A stretch of DNA of 64,000 nt from Bacillota bacterium (GCA_023459875.1 JAEWRY010000001.1:1-64000); one strand, 5' to 3'. Shown: positions 49,456 to 58,361, counted from the first letter of the stretch. A program made the numbers and translations. The notes: generated by a model not told the origin, from the sequence alone.

Positions 49456-50334
49456 ATGATGAATCGCATCGAACTTTTTACCCTGCTCTCGGATACGGCT
49501 GCCGGCTGCCGGGAGAATACCTTTTCCCTCTCCGGTCTGGGTACCGGACCCATTTTCGATTCTCCTCTTCTGGGCCTTGCCCGGGGAGACGACCCTATGT
49601 TCAAAACCCTCAAGGAGCTTGTGGGCCCCTTTCACTGGACCCCGGAAGAAGTATGGGCGCTGGCGAGGCCCCAGCATCCGCTGCCCTCCGCCGCTCTCAC
49701 CGTGGTGGGCATCGCCCTGCCCCATTCTCCGGAAACCATCCAGGCCCAGAGTAAGGAAAAAGACCGTCCTTCCCTCCGCTGGGTCTATGCCCGCAACTCC
49801 TGGCCGTATGTTTCCGGCGCGCTGTGCAGGCAAATGATAAAAGCGCTGGCCGAAAACGGGATCAATGCGATAGCGCCCGAACTTCTCCCCGGATTCCGGC
49901 AGGAGAAAACCCCCTTTGGCAGAAGGGCCGTCTGGTCCCAGGCCCATGTGGCGCACATCGCGGGACTGGGCACCTTCGGACTGGCCGGCGGTCTCATCAC
50001 CCTGCGGGGGAAGGACGTCCGGCTCTGTTCCTTGTTGCTGGAAGGTTCCTGGCCCGCCGATAAGCGTCCCTACGATGGACCCTTTGACTGGTGCCTCCGC
50101 AGCCGGAACGGCACCTGCGGAGCGTGCGCCGCGCGCTGCCCCGCAGGCGCCATTACGCTGGACGGCGGTTTCGACAGAAAGGCCTGCGTGAGTTATGTCA
50201 CCACGCACAAACCGCTGCTCGATCGTATTTCCGGCGTGGATGAGAAAAATGGCACAGGCTGCGGCCTGTGCCATACGAACGTGCCCTGCGCCACCCGAAA
50301 GCCGGAGCTGCCGGAGAGGAGGAGGGAATCATGA
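49456..50334 (+). CDS. QueG-like 4Fe-4S protein
   Basis: 292 residues related to epoxyqueuosine reductase. The C-terminal third has ferredoxin-type clusters: CGACAARCPAG (Cys 221, 224, 228) and CGLCHTNVPC (Cys 269, 272, 278), plus Cys 243. The N-terminal half has HIAGLGTFGLAGGLITLRGKDVRLCSLL, a QueG-family segment. True QueG is about 380 residues and cobalamin-dependent, so this shorter protein may be a different reductase. AAAGGAA lies before ATG 49456. Its stop overlaps the next start (ATGA). Confidence 0.82.
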   Translation: MMNRIELFTLLSDTAAGCRENTFSLSGLGTGPIFDSPLLGLARGDDPMFKTLKELVGPFHWTPEEVWALARPQHPLPSAALTVVGIALPHSPETIQAQSKEKDRPSLRWVYARNSWPYVSGALCRQMIKALAENGINAIAPELLPGFRQEKTPFGRRAVWSQAHVAHIAGLGTFGLAGGLITLRGKDVRLCSLLLEGSWPADKRPYDGPFDWCLRSRNGTCGACAARCPAGAITLDGGFDRKACVSYVTTHKPLLDRISGVDEKNGTGCGLCHTNVPCATRKPELPERRRES

Positions 50335-50663
50335 ATATTCAGATCTTCGGAAAATCAAAGTGTTTTGATACCAAAAAAGCCGAGCGCTATTTTAAAGAAC
50401 GCCGGATCAAGTTTCAGGGAATCGATGTTGTCAAATATGGAATGAGTATGGGGGAGCTTCAGAGCGCGGCAAATGCCGCAGGCCTTTCCAATTTAATAGA
50501 CGGCAGCCAGCCGGACGCCGCCCTGCTGCGCTACCTGGTCCACGACGCCGATCGTCTGGAAAAGCTCTTTGAGCAGCCGAAACTGCTGAAAACTCCTATC
50601 GTACGCAATGGGAAAAAGGCCACGGTGGGCTATTGCCCAGAGGTGTGGCAAACCTGGGAATAA
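50331..50663 (+). CDS. ArsC/Spx-like thioredoxin-fold protein
   Basis: 110 residues of the arsenate reductase (ArsC/YffB) family. It starts IQIFGKSKCFDTKKAERYF with a single N-terminal Cys at 9 in place of CxxC, has FQGIDVVKYG, and the cis-proline region LLKTPIVRNGKKATVGY. The usual arsenate arginine pattern cannot be confirmed, so a redox or regulatory role is as likely. Translationally coupled to the QueG-like gene by the ATGA overlap; GAGGAGG upstream. Confidence 0.8.
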   Translation: MNIQIFGKSKCFDTKKAERYFKERRIKFQGIDVVKYGMSMGELQSAANAAGLSNLIDGSQPDAALLRYLVHDADRLEKLFEQPKLLKTPIVRNGKKATVGYCPEVWQTWE

Positions 50664-50702
50664 CAGCGCGTGACAACCGCCGGACCTATCTCCCCTTCAC
50701 GA

Positions 50703-51542
50703 CTAGAAGCTTACGATAACGCCGCCGCGGTTGGCATAGGTGGTGCTCAGCCCCCCCGAGCGGCAGATAACGCTGCCGGCGAAGCCGCATGGTGAGAGTG
50801 CCTTGAGAAGCTCCGCCGCCCGCTGGGGGCAGCCCACGTGGGTGATCACAAGCCGTCTTCCCGCCGCGCCAACCTGCTGGGCGCGGTCCCGAATGGCCGA
50901 GGCCAGTTTGCCCAGGGCCCGCTCCATGCTCAGAGCCTTGCCTTTGGAAATAATGGCTCCCTCGTCGTCGGTACCCATGACCATTTTGATTTTCAAAGCG
51001 CCCGCGACAATGCTCTGGAGATGGCTGAGCCGCCCGTTCTTTCTGAGCACTTCCAGCGTCTCCAGGCAGAAAAAGGTGCTTATATTCTTTAAAAACGCCT
51101 CGGTGCCGTCCACCACCTGCTGAAAGGAAGCCCCGCTCTCCGCCAGTTCCCGTATCTTGAGCGCCAGAGCCACCTGACCCGCCGCCGCGGATTTTGAGTT
51201 GAACACATGGATATTCCCGCCGCCCTCGGAAGTATAAATCTGAGCCGCCGTTTTGGCGCTGCCGTAGGTTCCGCTGACCTTTTCCGACATGGTCACCACA
51301 TAGACTTCGTCGGCTCCGCACCGGTATGCCTCCAGAAAATCCCCCGGCGAGGGGCAGGAGGTTGAAGGCCCTCTCGGGCTCTTCTCCATGGCCTCCATCA
51401 GAGCCTCGCAGTCCAGCTCTTCCGTGTCCCTGTAGCTTGTCCCGTCAACATGGATAGTAAGGGGCACCCGGGTCAGCCAGGGCATTCCCCCGTCAAAATC
51501 CGTGTAGTCGCAGCAGCTGTCGGCAATAATCTTGTAGCTCAT
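50703..51542 (-). CDS. DegV-family fatty-acid-binding protein
   Basis: 279 residues. DegV/FakB proteins hold a fatty acid for phosphorylation by FakA. Pattern: IIADSCCDYT (5-14), the TSCPSPGDFLEAY loop with conserved Thr-Ser, VVTMSEKVSGTYGSAKTAA (about 82-100) and the C-terminal ITHVGCPQRAAEL. ATG 51542 has GAGG upstream. Single gene with a strong promoter at 51610-51639 and a near-palindrome at 51578-51591 over the leader. No fakA in the window. Confidence 0.9.
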   Translation of the reverse strand: MSYKIIADSCCDYTDFDGGMPWLTRVPLTIHVDGTSYRDTEELDCEALMEAMEKSPRGPSTSCPSPGDFLEAYRCGADEVYVVTMSEKVSGTYGSAKTAAQIYTSEGGGNIHVFNSKSAAAGQVALALKIRELAESGASFQQVVDGTEAFLKNISTFFCLETLEVLRKNGRLSHLQSIVAGALKIKMVMGTDDEGAIISKGKALSMERALGKLASAIRDRAQQVGAAGRRLVITHVGCPQRAAELLKALSPCGFAGSVICRSGGLSTTYANRGGVIVSF

Positions 51543-51577
51543 CGTTCAACCTCATTTGCTATATAGTTATTATTGTT

Positions 51578-51591
51578 TTATCACGTAATAA
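51578..51591. promoter_or_regulatory. possible operator of the degV gene
   Basis: TTATCACGTAATAA, a near-palindrome centred on ACGT, about 20 bp downstream of the degV -10 box. Confidence 0.4.
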
Positions 51592-51609
51592 TCAATATCA
51601 TTTTTATTG

Positions 51610-51639
51610 AGTATATCACTCTATATTATATCCTGTCAA
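51610..51639 (-). promoter_or_regulatory. promoter of the degV gene
   Basis: Minus strand TTGACA (51639-51634), 18-bp spacer, TATACT (51615-51610). Confidence 0.8.
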
Positions 51640-51665
51640 TTATTTAATTAGAATTAAGCATAAAA

Positions 51666-51694
51666 CGGGGCAGCGCAGTTTGTGCGCTGCCCCG
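51666..51694 (-). terminator. terminator of metY
   Basis: CGGGGCAGCGCA (51666-51677) pairs with TGCGCTGCCCCG (51683-51694); on the minus strand the stem is followed by TTTTA. Confidence 0.85.
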
Positions 51695-51701
51695 CGTAAG
51701 T

Positions 51702-52985
51702 CTATACGGCTGCGATGGCCTGTTCCGCATCGGCAAGGATATCCGCCACATCCTCGATGCCCACGGAGAAACGGATGAGATCGGGGGAGACGCCCGCTGC
51801 GGCCAGCTCGGCATCGTTCATCTGCCGGTGGGTGGCGGAGGCGGGATGGAGGACGCAGGTCTTTGCGTCGGCCACGTGGGTGGCGATGGAGCACAGCTTA
51901 AGTCCCGCCATAAAGGTCTCGGCGGCGGCCCGGCCGCCCTTCAGCCCGAAACTCACCACGCCGCAGGTTCCGTTCGGCATCATCCGTTTTGCCAGAGCGA
52001 AGTCCGCGCTGCTCTCAAGACCCGGATAGTTCACCCAGGCCACCTTGGGATGATCCTGGAGGAATTCGGCTACCGTCTGGGCGTTCTGGCAGTGCTTCTG
52101 CATCCGGAGAGGCAGGGTCTCAAGGCCCACATTGAGCAAAAACGCGTTCATGGGGGCGGGGGTGGAGCCGAAGTCCCGCATGAGCTGTGCCACGGCCTTG
52201 TGGATAAAGGCGCCGCCCAGGCCGAAATTCTTGGTATAGGTGACTCCGTGGTAGCTCTCGTCGGGGGTGGTAAGACCGGGATATTTTTCCTTGTGGGCGT
52301 CCCAGTCAAATTTGCCCGAGTCCACAATGGCGCCGCCCACCGTGAGGGCGTGACCGTCCATGTACTTGGTGGTGGAGTGGATGACGATGTCGGCGCCCCA
52401 CTCGAAGGGACGGCAGTTGATGGGCGTGGGAAAGGTATTGTCGATAATGAGGGGCACGCCGTTTTTATGGGCGGCGGCGGCAAACCGTTCAATGTCCAGA
52501 ACGGTGAGCGCGGGATTTGCGATTGTCTCGCCAAAAACCGCCTTGGTGTTGGGCCGGAACGCGGCTTGCAGCTCCTCGTCGGAACATTTTGGGTCAACGA
52601 AAGTGAATTCAATACCCATCCTGCGCATGGTGACCGCGAAAAGATTAAAGGTGCCGCCATAAATGCTGGAGGAGGACACCACATGGTCGCCGGCCGAGCA
52701 GATGTTGAAGATGGAGAAGAAGGAGGCCGCCTGTCCCGAGGACAGGAGCATTCCGGCGGTGCCGCCCTCCAGAGCGGCGATTTTAGCCGCCACCTGGTCG
52801 CTGGTCGGGTTCTGCAGGCGGGTGTAGAAGTATCCGTCGGCCTCCAGATCAAAGAGCGCGCCCATTTTCGCGCTGGTCTCATACCGGAAGGTCGTGGATT
52901 GGATAATGGGGATGTTGCGCGGTTCTCCGTTTTTTGGGGTATACCCGGCATGGAGACAGTTTGTGGCGGGGCGGTAATCGCTCAT
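51702..52985 (-). CDS. metY: O-acetylhomoserine sulfhydrylase
   Basis: PLP-dependent Cys/Met-metabolism enzyme making homocysteine from O-acetylhomoserine and sulfide. 427 residues. It has YTRLQNPTSDQVAAKIAALEGG (about 54-75), the SSGQAASFF block, IIDNTFPTP and the PLP lysine at 207 in HSTTKYMDGH. The C-terminus is RFSVGIEDVADI. The length and the CRPFEWGADIVIHS segment favour MetY over MetB/MetC. ATG 52985; own promoter at 53051-53079 with a short leader. Terminator at 51666-51694. Confidence 0.93.
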   Translation of the reverse strand: MSDYRPATNCLHAGYTPKNGEPRNIPIIQSTTFRYETSAKMGALFDLEADGYFYTRLQNPTSDQVAAKIAALEGGTAGMLLSSGQAASFFSIFNICSAGDHVVSSSSIYGGTFNLFAVTMRRMGIEFTFVDPKCSDEELQAAFRPNTKAVFGETIANPALTVLDIERFAAAAHKNGVPLIIDNTFPTPINCRPFEWGADIVIHSTTKYMDGHALTVGGAIVDSGKFDWDAHKEKYPGLTTPDESYHGVTYTKNFGLGGAFIHKAVAQLMRDFGSTPAPMNAFLLNVGLETLPLRMQKHCQNAQTVAEFLQDHPKVAWVNYPGLESSADFALAKRMMPNGTCGVVSFGLKGGRAAAETFMAGLKLCSIATHVADAKTCVLHPASATHRQMNDAELAAAGVSPDLIRFSVGIEDVADILADAEQAIAAV

Positions 52986-53050
52986 GGCTGCTGACTTCCT
53001 TTCTTCCTGCGCAGGTCCTGGCTCAGGTTGCTGTGCCTGGTTTTCTTGTA

Positions 53051-53079
53051 ATCGTATACGGTCGGCGCCTGTTTGTCAA
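53051..53079 (-). promoter_or_regulatory. promoter of metY
   Basis: Minus strand TTGACA (53079-53074), 17-bp spacer, TACGAT (53056-53051), directly after the GerMN gene stop. The ~60-nt leader has repeated CAGG/CCTG segments that can pair in alternative ways. I see no S-box. Confidence 0.65.
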
Positions 53080-53994
53080 TCATGAATTCAGGGAATTATC
53101 CGCCTTCAGGGGAGACAGGGTGGACACGCCGCCAAAGGAAGGGATGGTCCGCCCTTCCACGAGCAGCTGAACCTTCTCAACACCCGATAGGCTTCCCAGT
53201 GTGTTCACCACCGAATAGAGCAGCAAAGCCCCCTGGGGGTCGTCTTTCAGCGAGGAGGCGGCAAACGCTCCGGAGAAGTTCACATAGCACACTCCGCCTT
53301 CCAGCCGGACATCTAGGAGGCCGGTATCCTTCGGCATCAGGGAGACAAGCCCCTTCTCGGTTGGCCCTGCCAAAAGGGCGGACACCACGGTGGTGCTGGT
53401 GTTGACACCTTTCCCCACCGTCAGATCCCGCTGCTCGCTTCCCAGGTCTTTCCCGTCCTCCCGGGGGAAATAGAGTGTGACCGTAATATTGCCGTCCTCC
53501 TCGTCGGAGGCGGAGAGCAAAACGTCGGAAGCTCTCAGAGTCTGATGATCCCGGAAGGAAATGAGTTCTCCCTCCACCGAGATGATCACCGTATTGATCC
53601 CGGGGATCTGGCACATGGTAAGGGTAATGCAGTAATCCGCTATGGTGAGGCCGATTCCCGCGAGCCTGTTATACTGCTCGGAGAGATTCAGCTTTAAAAC
53701 CCCGTCCTCCAAAGACCAGTTTTTTAATGTGACACCATCCGGGAAGGGAGAAACAAGCTTCTCCGAGGTGGGTCCGGCAAGCAGAAGGGCCATCATCTCT
53801 TCCACCTGATTCCCCGTTTCGGGCAGCTGACAGGACTCCGAGCCAAGGGCTGATTCAATCTGGTCCTCTCCCGAGGCAAAATAGAGCCGGTAAGCCGCCT
53901 TGTCTGCGGATTGCTGAGGCTTTTCCGACGTACCTGCGCAGGCGCACAGACAAAGCAGGCACGCGGCCGTTATCCAGGCTATATGCTTTTTCAA
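53080..53994 (-). CDS. GerMN-domain lipoprotein
   Basis: 304 residues. Lipoprotein signal: ITAACLLCLCACAG, with lipobox cysteine at about 17-19. Two GerMN domains: about 55-155 (MMALLLAGPTSEKLVSPFPDGV, VLKLNLSEQYNRL) and about 170-290 (VVSALLAGPTEKGLVSLMPKDT, VCYVNFSGAFAAS). GerM-type proteins act in spore formation and germination or at the cell surface. TTG 53994 has GGAGGGG 8 bp upstream and overlaps the histidine-kinase stop, so expression is coupled to the two-component system. Confidence 0.88.
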   Translation of the reverse strand: MKKHIAWITAACLLCLCACAGTSEKPQQSADKAAYRLYFASGEDQIESALGSESCQLPETGNQVEEMMALLLAGPTSEKLVSPFPDGVTLKNWSLEDGVLKLNLSEQYNRLAGIGLTIADYCITLTMCQIPGINTVIISVEGELISFRDHQTLRASDVLLSASDEEDGNITVTLYFPREDGKDLGSEQRDLTVGKGVNTSTTVVSALLAGPTEKGLVSLMPKDTGLLDVRLEGGVCYVNFSGAFAASSLKDDPQGALLLYSVVNTLGSLSGVEKVQLLVEGRTIPSFGGVSTLSPLKADNSLNS

Positions 53995-55589
53995 CTTCTT
54001 CCCCTCCCTTCCGGGTCAAGGAAAGATTCCTCCGGCGGTATGTCACCGTCAAGCGGCGTTTTTTTATCAGGGTTCATTTCTTCATCATCCGGCATTTCGC
54101 GCCTTGTTTTCTCATCGTTCCGCACTTCGCCATCAGCCGGCTCTTCCGGAGCCTTCTCTTCGGCGGGAACCTGCTGGGCACACTCGGGGAGGGTAACCAC
54201 AAAGCGGGCGCCTCCCTGTTCCCGGCGCTGGGCGGAAACCGTTCCACCGTAAAGCTCCACCGTGTCGCGCACGATGGAAAGGCCAAGACCGGTACCGCCT
54301 GCCGCCCGGGAGCGGGCTTTGTCCACCCGGTAAAACCGGTCAAAAACACGGGGGAGGTCCTCCTCGGGAATGCCCACGCCGGTATCCTCCACAATGATGG
54401 TTGTCCCCCCGCCGCCCTCCACCGTGACGGTTACGCCTCCTCCCTGAAGATTGTATTTAATGGCATTTTCCAGGAGATTAAAAATCACCTGGTAGAGATC
54501 GTCATCGCTCGCAAGCACGATACAGCCCGGCGTCAGGGCGGTTTCTATGGTCACCTTTCTGTCCGCCGCCAGGGGCGAGAGCATATGGCATACCTTTTCT
54601 GCCACCGAGCCCACGTCCACCGGTACAGCCGGCGGCACGTGGCCTGCGTCCAGCCGGGTAAGCGTCAGCAGCTTTTCGCTGATCCGGGTCAGCCGGTCGG
54701 CCTCCTCGCCGATATCGGAAACGAAATCCCTTACCGTCTCGGTGTCGATATCCCGGTTTTGAAGGATGGAATCGGTGAGCAGACGAATAGAGGCCAGAGG
54801 AGTCTTCAGTTCGTGAGAGGCGTCGGAAACGAACCGGCGCCTCACCTCCTCGGTTGTCTGCAGACGCCCCGTCAACCGGTTGAATTCTCCGGCGAGCTGG
54901 GAAAGCTCATCCTTCCCCATCAGCTGCACTCTGTGGCTGTACTGCCCTTCCCTGACGATGCGGATGGCGTCGAGAAGCGCGGCGATCCGCCGGGTCACAA
55001 CCTTGGATATGATCACCGATAAAACCATGACCACCAGACACAAGACAAGCGAAATACTGCGCAGGTTGTTCTGTACGCCCAATAAAAGCGCTCCCTGTTC
55101 CGTGTCGTCCTCATAGAGGCAGACCGCGCCGATATTATTGCCCCTTGCCACCACCGGAGCGGCCGCCCGGCTGTAAAAAGCGCCGTTTCGGAATTCCGAA
55201 TGGAACATGTCGTTGCCCTTTAAGGCGCCGGCAACTTCCCATAAAAGGGCATAGCGGTTCAGCCCGTCCTCTCCTTCCATTGTGTCATACAGCACCCGCC
55301 CGGCGGAGTCGGTGACGATGATGCGGGTCAGCCCCATCTCGTCCAGAAGGGTCATGACCTGCTTAACCCCGTCGGGGGTGAGCACCTCGGAAACCGCCAG
55401 AGCGCTGGAGATGACCGAAGCTTCGTTCTGCAGGGAGGTCTGTTTGGACTGAAAGACCAGGTCCTGAGAGACCAGCACGGGATAGGTGTTGAGCAGGATC
55501 AGAACCGCCAGGAGCACCAGGATATAGGTACTGGCAAATTTAAATTGGATAGAGCTCAGCAGGGAGACTCTATCCTTGCCCTTTCCCAC
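53991..55589 (-). CDS. sensor histidine kinase (WalK/PhoR class)
   Basis: 532 residues. TM1 about 20-40, an extracytoplasmic sensor about 41-175, TM2 about 178-198, HAMP (VVTRRIAALLDAIRIVREGQYSHRV), then HisKA with phospho-accepting His 259 in SDASHELKTPL and HATPase_c (NLLENAIKYN, DTGVGIPEEDLPRVFDRFYR, GGTGLGLSIV). The last ~65 residues are a Pro/Glu/Asp-rich acidic tail with no known counterpart. The start is a GTG at 55589 with AAGGAGG. Pairs with the regulator at 55621. Confidence 0.93.
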   Translation of the reverse strand: MGKGKDRVSLLSSIQFKFASTYILVLLAVLILLNTYPVLVSQDLVFQSKQTSLQNEASVISSALAVSEVLTPDGVKQVMTLLDEMGLTRIIVTDSAGRVLYDTMEGEDGLNRYALLWEVAGALKGNDMFHSEFRNGAFYSRAAAPVVARGNNIGAVCLYEDDTEQGALLLGVQNNLRSISLVLCLVVMVLSVIISKVVTRRIAALLDAIRIVREGQYSHRVQLMGKDELSQLAGEFNRLTGRLQTTEEVRRRFVSDASHELKTPLASIRLLTDSILQNRDIDTETVRDFVSDIGEEADRLTRISEKLLTLTRLDAGHVPPAVPVDVGSVAEKVCHMLSPLAADRKVTIETALTPGCIVLASDDDLYQVIFNLLENAIKYNLQGGGVTVTVEGGGGTTIIVEDTGVGIPEEDLPRVFDRFYRVDKARSRAAGGTGLGLSIVRDTVELYGGTVSAQRREQGGARFVVTLPECAQQVPAEEKAPEEPADGEVRNDEKTRREMPDDEEMNPDKKTPLDGDIPPEESFLDPEGRGRS

Positions 55590-55620
55590 CTGTCACTCCT
55601 CCTTTTCCGCACCACTACTG

Positions 55621-56307
55621 TTATTTGTTTTTAAAATAGTACCCCACCCCCCACTTGGTGAGGATATATTCGGGATTGGCAGGGTCGAGCTCCAGCTTTT
55701 CCCGCAGGCGGCGCACGTGTACGTCCACGGTTCGGTAGTCCCCGATATACTCGTACCCCCAGACAATATTCAAAAGCTGTTCCCGGCTGTAGACCCGCCC
55801 CTGGTTGCGCATCAGAAGCTCCACCAGGTCGAATTCCTTGGCGGTGAGCTCCACAGGCGCCCCGTCCCGCCACGCGGCTCTTTCGTTCGTCTCCAGTATG
55901 ATGTGGCCCTGCTGCAGACGGCTGCCTTTTTCCTTGACCTCCGGGCTCCCCGCCCGGCGGAGCATGGCCCTGATCCGCGCCTTCAGCTCCAGGATGTTGA
56001 AGGGCTTGGTGACATAGTCGTCGGCGCCGCACTCAAAGCCGATCACCTTGTCGGTGTCCTCGCTCTTAGCGGTCAGGATGATAATCGGTACGTTGGAAAA
56101 CTCCCGGATGCGCATGCAGGCCTTAAACCCGTCGATCTTGGGCATCATGAGATCCAGGATGATGAGGTCGAAGGAATTGCTTCGGGCCAGCGCCACGGCG
56201 GCTTCGCCGTCGTAACCCACTTCCACCTCGTAGCCCTCGTTTTCCAGATTGAATTTAATGCCCTTGACCAGCACCTTTTCGTCGTCGACAACCAGTATTT
56301 TCGGCAT
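55621..56307 (-). CDS. OmpR/PhoB-family response regulator
   Basis: 228 residues. Receiver with DD at 8-9, phospho-acceptor Asp 52 in LIILDLMMPKIDG, Thr in ILTAKSED and Lys in KPFNILEL. The C-terminal winged helix (VELTAKEFDLVELLMRNQGRVYSREQLL, TVDVHVRRLREKLE) closely resembles WalR. GGAGG upstream of ATG 56307. Operon order: ComEA-like, regulator, kinase, GerMN lipoprotein. Likely target processes are envelope or sporulation, inferred from the neighbours. Confidence 0.94.
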   Translation of the reverse strand: MPKILVVDDEKVLVKGIKFNLENEGYEVEVGYDGEAAVALARSNSFDLIILDLMMPKIDGFKACMRIREFSNVPIIILTAKSEDTDKVIGFECGADDYVTKPFNILELKARIRAMLRRAGSPEVKEKGSRLQQGHIILETNERAAWRDGAPVELTAKEFDLVELLMRNQGRVYSREQLLNIVWGYEYIGDYRTVDVHVRRLREKLELDPANPEYILTKWGVGYYFKNK

Positions 56308-56322
56308 AGGTTCTGCCTCCTG

Positions 56323-56718
56323 TCATACGGTAATGTAAGAAATTATCTTTTGAAGCGTGACTTTCCCGATCCCCGGCACGTCTATAATATCCTCCGGTTT
56401 TTCAAATGGACCGTGCTCGCCCCGCCAGGCCACGATATCCTCCGCCCGCTTTTCTCCGATGCCGGGGAGCCGGGTCAGGTCCGCTTCGGAGGCGGTGTTG
56501 ATGTTAATTTTCTCCCCCTCCAGCAGGCCGGGAGCGGGATTTTGAGAGACTTCCGGGCTTTCCACCGCCGCGGCGGCCTCTTCCGGCCGCTGGGCGAAAA
56601 CCGTGTAGGCTTTGCCCGCCTCGCCGCCCCGGTGGGTCAGATACCAGCCGGTGAGAAAGAAAAGGAAAAGTACGGCCGCTAAAAGAATGAGCTTGTCCCT
56701 GAAGGAAAATTTCGCCAT
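56323..56718 (-). CDS. ComEA-like helix-hairpin-helix protein
   Basis: 131 residues: one N-terminal membrane helix (about 8-27), an Ala/Glu/Pro linker, then a double helix-hairpin-helix (ININTASEADLTRLPGIGEKRAEDIVAWR and DIIDVPGIGKVTLQKI) that binds dsDNA. ComEA is the DNA receptor for competence, but this is shorter and lacks the SLBB domain. There is no comEC here. An excess-DNA or envelope role is possible. AAAGGAAGGGG upstream of ATG 56718. Confidence 0.85.
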   Translation of the reverse strand: MAKFSFRDKLILLAAVLFLFFLTGWYLTHRGGEAGKAYTVFAQRPEEAAAAVESPEVSQNPAPGLLEGEKININTASEADLTRLPGIGEKRAEDIVAWRGEHGPFEKPEDIIDVPGIGKVTLQKIISYITV

Positions 56719-56874
56719 GCTCCCCTTCCTTTCGCAAAGCCTGTTGCGTCTCCCGTGAGGTTTGTGCTATAATTTATGAGCGTTCTTCCGGCGCTTCCGC
56801 CTGTCCTGCTGGATCATATTGAGATTCGATAACTTACTCAGAAGTTATTATAACATAAGGATTGTGAGTTTCCT

Positions 56875-58233
56875 ATGAAAAAATATTGTACCCGCGTTTT
56901 CTCTTTTTTGCTTTGCGCCGCCCTCCTTGCGGGTCTCCTGCTGCCCACCGCCGCTCTGGCCATTCCCGAAATGGATGTGGCGGCCTCCTCCGCCATTCTG
57001 GTGGACGCGGACAACGGGGACATCCTCTATGAAAAGGAAGCTCACACCCGCAGATACCCCGCCAGCATTACCAAAGTCATGACCGCCCTTCTGACGCTGG
57101 AGGCGATCGACCGGGGCGAATTGTCCCTGGATAAGGTAGTTACCGTTAGTTCAACCTCTCAGGCAGGGCTCTCCGACGACGGTTCCTCCCAGAACATCAA
57201 GCCGGGAGAGCAGCTCACTGTGGAAGAGCTCCTCTACTGCACCCTTGTCGCCTCGGCCAACGAGGCCTGCAACATCCTGGGGGAAACCGTCTGCGGGGAT
57301 CTCAGCACCTTTGTGGACAAGATGAACCAGCGCGCCCAGGAGCTCGGAATGAAGGATACCCATTTTGCCAACCCCCACGGCCTGCACGATGAAAACCACT
57401 ACTCCACCGCGTACGACATTTGGCTTATGACAGCTCAGGCTATGAAGAATTCCACCTTCCGCACCATCGTGGATACCGACCAGTACCACATCCCCGCCAC
57501 AAATCTGTCCGCAGAGCGGCATTTTTATAACACAAACGGTTTGCTTTCCAATTGGAAATACATCGGCTACACCTATTCCAAGGCCATCGGGATCAAAACC
57601 GGCAGCACGCCCGAGGCGGGCCAGTGTCTGGTCTCCGCCGCCGTGGATACGGGAAGAACCCTTATTGCCGTGGTGCTTGGGGCTCAGAACGTCACAATGG
57701 CGGACGGCACTCTGGACCGGCAATCTTTCTCTGAGAGCCGCCGCCTGCTCCAGTGGGGTTTTGCCAATTTCAAGCGCATGACCATCATCGATGAGACCGC
57801 CAAGCTGCGGGAAATAAAGGTCACCCTCTCCGAAGAAGCCGATTATGTGCTCCTCAGCCCTTCCGGCAAGCTGGAGGCCACCCTCCCCGCCGACCTGAAA
57901 CCGGAGAATTTCACCCAGGAGGTTACGGTCGCCTCCGAGAGCGTCCAGGCTCCGGTGGCCAAGGGCCAGATACTGGGCAGTGTCACCCTCACCTATAACG
58001 GGAAAAGTTACGGCACTCTGGATCTGGTCGCTTCAAATTCTGTATCCCGCTCGGAAAAACTCTATACCTTATTCCGCATCAAGACCTTTTTTGAACAGCT
58101 GTGGGTAAGGCTTTTGCTGATTGCCCTGGCAGTCGTGATTCTGATTCTGATCCTGCGCCATCTTATCTTCGGCAAAAGGCGCCCCCGTGGCCGGTATAAA
58201 AGATACGGCGGCGGAAAACGCAGACGGTACTGA
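56875..58233 (+). CDS. D-alanyl-D-alanine carboxypeptidase (DacF/DacB type)
   Basis: Penicillin-binding protein trimming peptidoglycan stem peptides. 452 residues. Signal peptide to ALA about 29; SITK (64-67) holds the nucleophile serine; SAN (127-129); KTG (241-243). Then the PBP5 C-terminal beta domain (about 305-400), and, unusually, a C-terminal TM helix (about 412-434) followed by a basic Arg/Gly tail. Sporulating Firmicutes carry several such enzymes; DacF modifies the spore cortex. Start ATG 56875; ribosome site AAGGA is rather far (about 14 bp). Confidence 0.93.
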   Translation: MKKYCTRVFSFLLCAALLAGLLLPTAALAIPEMDVAASSAILVDADNGDILYEKEAHTRRYPASITKVMTALLTLEAIDRGELSLDKVVTVSSTSQAGLSDDGSSQNIKPGEQLTVEELLYCTLVASANEACNILGETVCGDLSTFVDKMNQRAQELGMKDTHFANPHGLHDENHYSTAYDIWLMTAQAMKNSTFRTIVDTDQYHIPATNLSAERHFYNTNGLLSNWKYIGYTYSKAIGIKTGSTPEAGQCLVSAAVDTGRTLIAVVLGAQNVTMADGTLDRQSFSESRRLLQWGFANFKRMTIIDETAKLREIKVTLSEEADYVLLSPSGKLEATLPADLKPENFTQEVTVASESVQAPVAKGQILGSVTLTYNGKSYGTLDLVASNSVSRSEKLYTLFRIKTFFEQLWVRLLLIALAVVILILILRHLIFGKRRPRGRYKRYGGGKRRRY

Positions 58234-58260
58234 GCAATCGTGTTTGATTGATCCATTCAA

Positions 58261-58300
58261 AAATGCGCCGCCGGTTAAATTTCCCGCGGCGCATTTTAAA
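58261..58300. terminator. terminator after the carboxypeptidase gene
   Basis: AAATGCGCCGC (58261-58271) pairs with GCGGCGCATTT (about 58287-58297), with A- and T-rich flanks. Confidence 0.8.
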
Positions 58301-58306
58301 AAACTC

Positions 58307-58337
58307 TTGACTTTGACGTTACGTCATAGTTTACACT
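58307..58337 (+). promoter_or_regulatory. MerR-type promoter with operator
   Basis: TTGACT (58307-58312) and TACACT (58332-58337) with the long 19-bp spacer typical of MerR-activated promoters. The palindrome TGACGTTACGTCA (58314-58326) lies within the spacer. Confidence 0.85.
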
Positions 58338-58361
58338 GAAAGTCGTCACAAGGAGGCTCGT

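Noticed and set aside
52986..53056. SAM riboswitch upstream of metY
   Set aside because: The leader is only about 60 nt, too short for an S-box, and lacks its conserved core.
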